From contig NZ_UGPW01000001.1 in assembly GCF_900453105.1 (NCBI RefSeq), positions 2,108,001 through 2,172,000 of the forward strand: a stretch of 64,000 nt of DNA, given 5' to 3'. Numbering within the stretch: position 1 is the stretch's first letter; every line of letters begins with the position of its first letter. Below the pieces are notes generated by a model. It did not search any database and was not told the DNA's origin. It worked only from the letters and a program-made list of their open reading frames with translations. The stretch comes from Moraxella ovis. GTDB taxonomy: Bacteria > Pseudomonadota > Gammaproteobacteria > Pseudomonadales > Moraxellaceae. A program made the translations under genes and the position numbers. Positions 63,695-64,000 of the stretch are shown piece by piece.

Positions 63695-64000
63695 TCAAAA
63701 CCGACTTAACACACATTCCGCCAATTCCGTCAGCACTTCATCGGCTGGTCTTTGCGTGGGTTTTAAATTTAACGCCAAATGCGTTACGCCTTTTTCTTGT
63801 TCTTTTGCCCAAAAATCCGCCAAGCCGTTTGCTCCGCCACGCAAATAAATGTTGTCAAACAACTGGGCTTTTGCGTTTTTATCCGCCAACACTTCCACAA
63901 ATTGAGCATAGCCAAAGGCGGTTGGCGTCTCTTTTTGGCATAAATCGTCAAGCGTTTTGATGATGTTTGCCGTGTCATCGGGGTTCACACCGTGCCATAG
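63695..64000 (-). CDS. Luciferase-like monooxygenase family oxidoreductase, C-terminal part (partial)
   Basis: The frame is open through the right edge; the visible 101 residues begin LWHGVNPDDTANIIKTLDDL and end ELAECVLSRF. The stretch TPTAFGYAQFVEVLADKNAK, then AQLFDNIYLRGGANGLADFW, resembles the C-terminus of bacterial LLM-class flavin oxidoreductases of the BA3436-like group. Without the N-terminal flavin-binding part the assignment stays tentative. A GTG at 63988 is inside the frame and is unlikely to be the start. Confidence 0.55.
   Translation of the reverse strand, partial: LWHGVNPDDTANIIKTLDDLCQKETPTAFGYAQFVEVLADKNAKAQLFDNIYLRGGANGLADFWAKEQEKGVTHLALNLKPTQRPADEVLTELAECVLSRF

Noticed and set aside
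1..64000. tRNA or rRNA genes, CRISPR arrays, insertion sequences, prophage genes
   Set aside because: None recognised by eye; no CCA-ended cloverleaf-like segments, repeat-spacer arrays or transposase motifs stood out. A tRNAscan or Infernal run would be decisive.

Overview
The window looks like a chromosomal segment of a gammaproteobacterium of the family Moraxellaceae, most likely a Moraxella-like species. This rests on recognisable gene content and order (for example ubiG-gph-yciK opposite dsbA, and rapZ-darP), moderate GC with AT-rich spacers, and a full-length protein resembling Balon, the ribosome hibernation factor first described in Psychrobacter. No rRNA, tRNA, CRISPR array or insertion sequence was found. 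All family assignments come from reading translated sequence and recalling family motifs; no search was run.

Layout. 1-2650: the end of a polar amino-acid ABC transporter operon (two tandem binding proteins, ArtQ/HisQ- and ArtM/HisM-like permeases; the ATPase is not in the window). 2660-6100: a gene graveyard with a frameshifted DUF1269-like protein, a frameshifted membrane protein, a secreted HSL-type esterase with a frameshift and three stops, and its divergent TetR neighbour with a nonsense codon and a frameshift. 6115-7002: hslO. 7260-13115: a co-directional cluster of an acyl-CoA-dehydrogenase-like flavoprotein, a rubredoxin-rubredoxin reductase fusion and a NrtA/SsuA-type ABC importer whose binding protein has a cysteine-bearing leader ahead of its Tat signal. 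This is the best candidate here for an undescribed uptake-plus-oxygenation pathway. 13300-31421: mostly housekeeping genes (glmS, a nuclease-like EEP protein, the Balon-like factor, prlC-yheV-pdxH, plsB, tesB-DUF1615-cobW, a CBS-domain membrane protein, ubiG-gph-yciK, dsbA). 31732-41094: darP, rapZ, panC, panB, folK, pcnB, a ComEA-like protein, mazG, cysK and cpsG.

41091-45790 is a glutarate catabolism locus: a LysR regulator divergent from glutaryl-CoA dehydrogenase, a CoA-transferase and an orphan TAXI-type binding lipoprotein. A perfect 12-bp inverted repeat and a good promoter lie between the regulator and gcdH. 45892-47256 is qmcA-nfeD, with a near-perfect ParB-binding parS palindrome between the two genes. 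A broken lipoprotein gene, a lysophospholipid acyltransferase and parE follow.

50581-64000 is an accessory region. It holds a nitroreductase, an Old Yellow Enzyme broken by one stop codon, a type I restriction-modification locus (hsdM-rhuM-hsdS-ImmA/IrrE-DUF4411-hsdR), a LysR regulator, a frameshifted beta-propeller lipoprotein and the C-terminus of a luciferase-like oxidoreductase. Neisseria-type DNA uptake sequences occur here (51693, 60853, 63412, plus degenerate copies) and were not seen as perfect copies in the first 50 kb. Base composition switches sharply inside hsdM and at the hsdR start. Together these suggest DNA acquired from Neisseriaceae and a replaceable specificity/toxin-antitoxin cassette inside the restriction locus.
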